From Rhytidiadelphus loreus (taxonomy: Eukaryota > Streptophyta > Bryopsida > Hypnales > Hylocomiaceae), in contig OX344763.1 of NCBI GenBank assembly GCA_947034895.1, forward strand, positions 58,485,093 to 58,549,092: a stretch of 64,000 nucleotides of DNA, written 5' to 3'. This document shows positions 62,207 to 64,000 of the stretch, in pieces. The notes beneath the pieces were generated by a model that had not been told where the DNA came from, did no database searches, and worked only from the letters and a program-made list of their open reading frames with translations. The stretch's first letter is position 1; each line of letters starts with the position of its first letter. The position numbers and the translations under genes were made by a program.

Positions 62207-63305
62207 GAAATCTAGGAAAGAAGTTGTGCAAGTTGCAAGTGCTCCTAAACTCATGTATTAATCAAGAAAATATATAATTGGGAGTCACGATGAATGACTT
62301 TCTAGTACGTGAAAATGCAATATTCGTGCACGAACCTAGCCCTCTATTTTAAATTCCAAAATATTGTAATCTCATGGAATTCATGTACAGAAATCTGGGA
62401 AAGAGGTTGTGCAAGTTGCAAGTGCTCCTAAACTCATGAATTAATCAAGAAAATATATAATTGGGAGTCACGATGAATGACTTTCTAGTACGTGGAAATG
62501 AAATATTCGTGCATGACCCTGGCCCTCTAATTTAAAGTCCACAAAATTGTAATCTCATGAAATTCATTGAAAGGAATCTGGGAAAGAGGTTGTGCAAGTT
62601 GCAAGTGCTCCTAAACTCATGAATTAATCAAGAAAATATATAATTGGGAGTCACGATGAATGACTTTCTAGTACGTGGAAATGAAATATTCGTGCACGAA
62701 CCTTGCCCTGTATTTTAAAGTCGACAAAATTGTAATCTCATGGAATTCATGTACAGAAATCTGGAAAAGAGGTTGTGCAAGTTGCAAGTGCTCCTAAACT
62801 CATGAATTAATCAAAAAAATATATAATTGGGAGTCACGATGAATGACTTTCTAGTACGTGGAAATGAAATATTCGTGCACGAACCTGGCCCTCTATTTTA
62901 AAGTCCACAAAATTGTCATCTCATGGAATTCATGTACAGAAATCTGGGAAAGAGGTTGTGCAAGTTGCAAGTGCTCCTAAACTCATGAATTAATCAAAAA
63001 AAGAATAAAATTGGGAGTCACGATGAATGACTTTCTAGTACGTGGAAATGAAATATTCGTGCACGAACCTGGCCCTCTATTTTAAAGTCCACAAAATTGT
63101 AATCTCATGGAATTCATGTACAGAAATCTGGGAAAGAAGTTGTGCAAGTTGCAAGTGCTCCTAAACTCATGAATTAATCAAGAAAATATATAATTGGGAG
63201 TCACGATGAATGACTTTCTAGTACGTCAAAATGCAATATTCGTGCACGAACCTAGCCCTATATTTTAAATTCCAAAATATTGTAATCTCATGGAATTCAT
63301 GTACA
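62207..63305. repeat. Unit M1-M6, copy 2 (1099 bp)
   Basis: Direct tandem copy of 60925-62023. M1, M2, M4, M5 and M6 look identical by eye, and M3 differs by GGAATC at 62573. M7 is missing: after M6 (63123) the array passes straight to an M2-like monomer at 63306. Near identity over 1.1 kb, with the shared 184-bp monomer, points to a very recent duplication. Confidence 0.92.
62939..63122. repeat. 184-bp monomer (M5), third copy
   Basis: Same insertion as at 59094 and 61657. It is 1282 bases after the second copy, which is seven monomers plus the extra base. Confidence 0.93.
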
Positions 63306-63854
63306 GAAATCTGGGAAAGAGGTTGTGCAAGTTGCAAGTGCTCCTAAACTCATGAATTAATCAAGAAAATATATAATTGGGAGTCACGATGAATGACTTT
63401 CTAGTACGTGGAAATGAAATATTCGTGCATGACCCTGGCCCTCTAATTTAAAGTGCACAAAATTGTAATCTCACGAAATTCATTGAAAGAAATCTGGGAA
63501 AGAGGTTGTGCAAGTTGCAAGTGCTCCTAAACTCATGAATTAATCAAGAAAATATATAATTGGGAGTCACGATGAATGACTTTCTAGTACGTGGAAATGA
63601 AATATTCGTGCACGAACCTTGCCCTGTATTTTAAAGTCGACAAAATTGTAATCTCATGGAATTCATGTACAGAAATCTGGAAAAGAGGTTGTGCAAGTTG
63701 CAAGTGCTCCTAAACTCATGAATTAATCAAAAAAATATATAATTGGGAGTCACGATGAATGACTTTCTAGTACGTGGAAATGAAATATTCGTGCACGAAC
63801 CTGGCCCTCTATTTTAAAGTCCACAAAATTGTAATCTCATGGAATTCATGTACA
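63306..63854. repeat. M2-M3-M4 run after the M7 skip
   Basis: 63306 is M2-like with the private changes AAAGTGCAC and CTCACGAAATTC; 63489 is M3-like; 63672 is M4-like (GGAAAAGAGG) but has GTAATCTC where M4 has GTCATCTC. Together with 62390-63305 this gives a five-monomer cycle (M2 to M6, then M2 again). Confidence 0.82.
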
Positions 63855-64000
63855 GAAATTTGGGAAAGAGGTTGTGCAAGTTGCAAGTGCTCCTAAACTC
63901 ATGAATTAATCAAAAAAATATATAATTGGGAGTCACGATGAATGACTTTCTAGTACGTGAAAACGCAATATTCGTGCACGAACCTAGCCCTCTATTTTAA
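63855..64000. repeat. Terminal partial monomer (146 of 183 bp)
   Basis: Starts GAAATTTGGG and ends at TATTTTAA, monomer position 146. It carries GTGAAAACGC and CCTAGCCC, a type seen at 57996 and 60193. The array evidently continues past the window. Confidence 0.95.

Larger units (their letters stand above)
1..64000. repeat. Tandem satellite array, 183-bp monomer, about 350 copies
   Basis: The same 183-bp unit recurs head to tail across the whole window. Taking GAAATCTGGG as the monomer start, starts fall at 1, 184, 367, 550, 733 and so on, to a last start at 63855. I checked the register at every place where it shifts. It drifts by a net -13 bases, explained by 16 single-base deletions and 3 single-base insertions, which leaves 330 monomers of exactly 183 bp. 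Copies differ from one another by a few substitutions. No foreign insertion is present. The consensus has 66 G+C in 183 bases. Monomer length matches a nucleosome plus linker, typical of centromeric or heterochromatic satellites. The family is not one I recognise. A plant origin is suggested by two CAAAA motifs per monomer but is not proven. Both ends of the array lie outside the window. Confidence 0.98.

Noticed and set aside
1..64000. CRISPR-like regular repeats.
   Set aside because: The units are 183 bp, adjoin directly, and have no unique spacers; no cas genes are present. This is a satellite.
1..64000. Transposon or retrotransposon insertion, rRNA spacer, tRNA, or telomere repeats.
   Set aside because: The register check leaves room for single-base changes only, so no insertion exists. 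There is no rRNA or tRNA gene-like sequence and no TTTAGGG-type run; isolated TTTAGG forms (for example near 38606) are single substitutions in the anchor monomer.
1..64000. Assignment to a named plant satellite family or species.
   Set aside because: I could not match the monomer to any family I know with confidence. A database search with the 183-bp consensus would decide it.

Overview
The whole 64 kb window is one unbroken tandem satellite-DNA array. The monomer is 183 bp and about 36% G+C. I followed the repeat register from base 1 to base 64,000: it holds 349 complete monomers and a final 146-base partial one. All length drift that I found comes from 19 single-base events: 16 monomers of 182 bp and 3 of 184 bp. 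No transposon, gene, RNA gene or unique sequence interrupts the array, and both window edges lie inside it. All six reading frames of the monomer carry stop codons, so nothing here codes for protein.

The organism is a eukaryote. The nucleosome-scale monomer, the A/T tract, two CAAAA motifs per monomer and probable CpG decay fit a plant centromeric or other heterochromatic satellite best. I do not recognise the family, so species and exact chromosomal role are inference. No CENP-B box is visible. The monomer does carry a perfect 12-bp palindrome and several other short dyads, as is known for centromeric satellites without CENP-B boxes.

Layout. Positions 1-6.8 kb hold a nearly perfect segmental duplication of 16 and 17 monomers. 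The 6.8-22 kb region is a mosaic marked by a CATAAATT/CACAATG haplotype, with 2-, 4- and 12-monomer periodicities. From 22 to 36 kb there is a series marked by a 182-bp anchor monomer, with 10- and 7-monomer spacing. A 22-monomer unit of 4,024 bp (36,044-40,067) is repeated at 40,068-45,325, and the second copy contains an extra tandem 7-monomer duplication. From 45 to 57 kb there are 11-, 5-, 8- and 9-monomer units rich in a GAAGTTG haplotype. From 57 to 64 kb there is a young series marked by a 184-bp monomer, with 7- and 5-monomer cycles.

The array therefore has no single fixed higher-order repeat. It looks like a patchwork of recent local duplications of different unit sizes, some nested, with variant haplotypes confined to neighbourhoods. 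That pattern is expected when unequal exchange and gene conversion homogenise a satellite locally. I found no undescribed coding or defence system; the interest lies in the repeat architecture.
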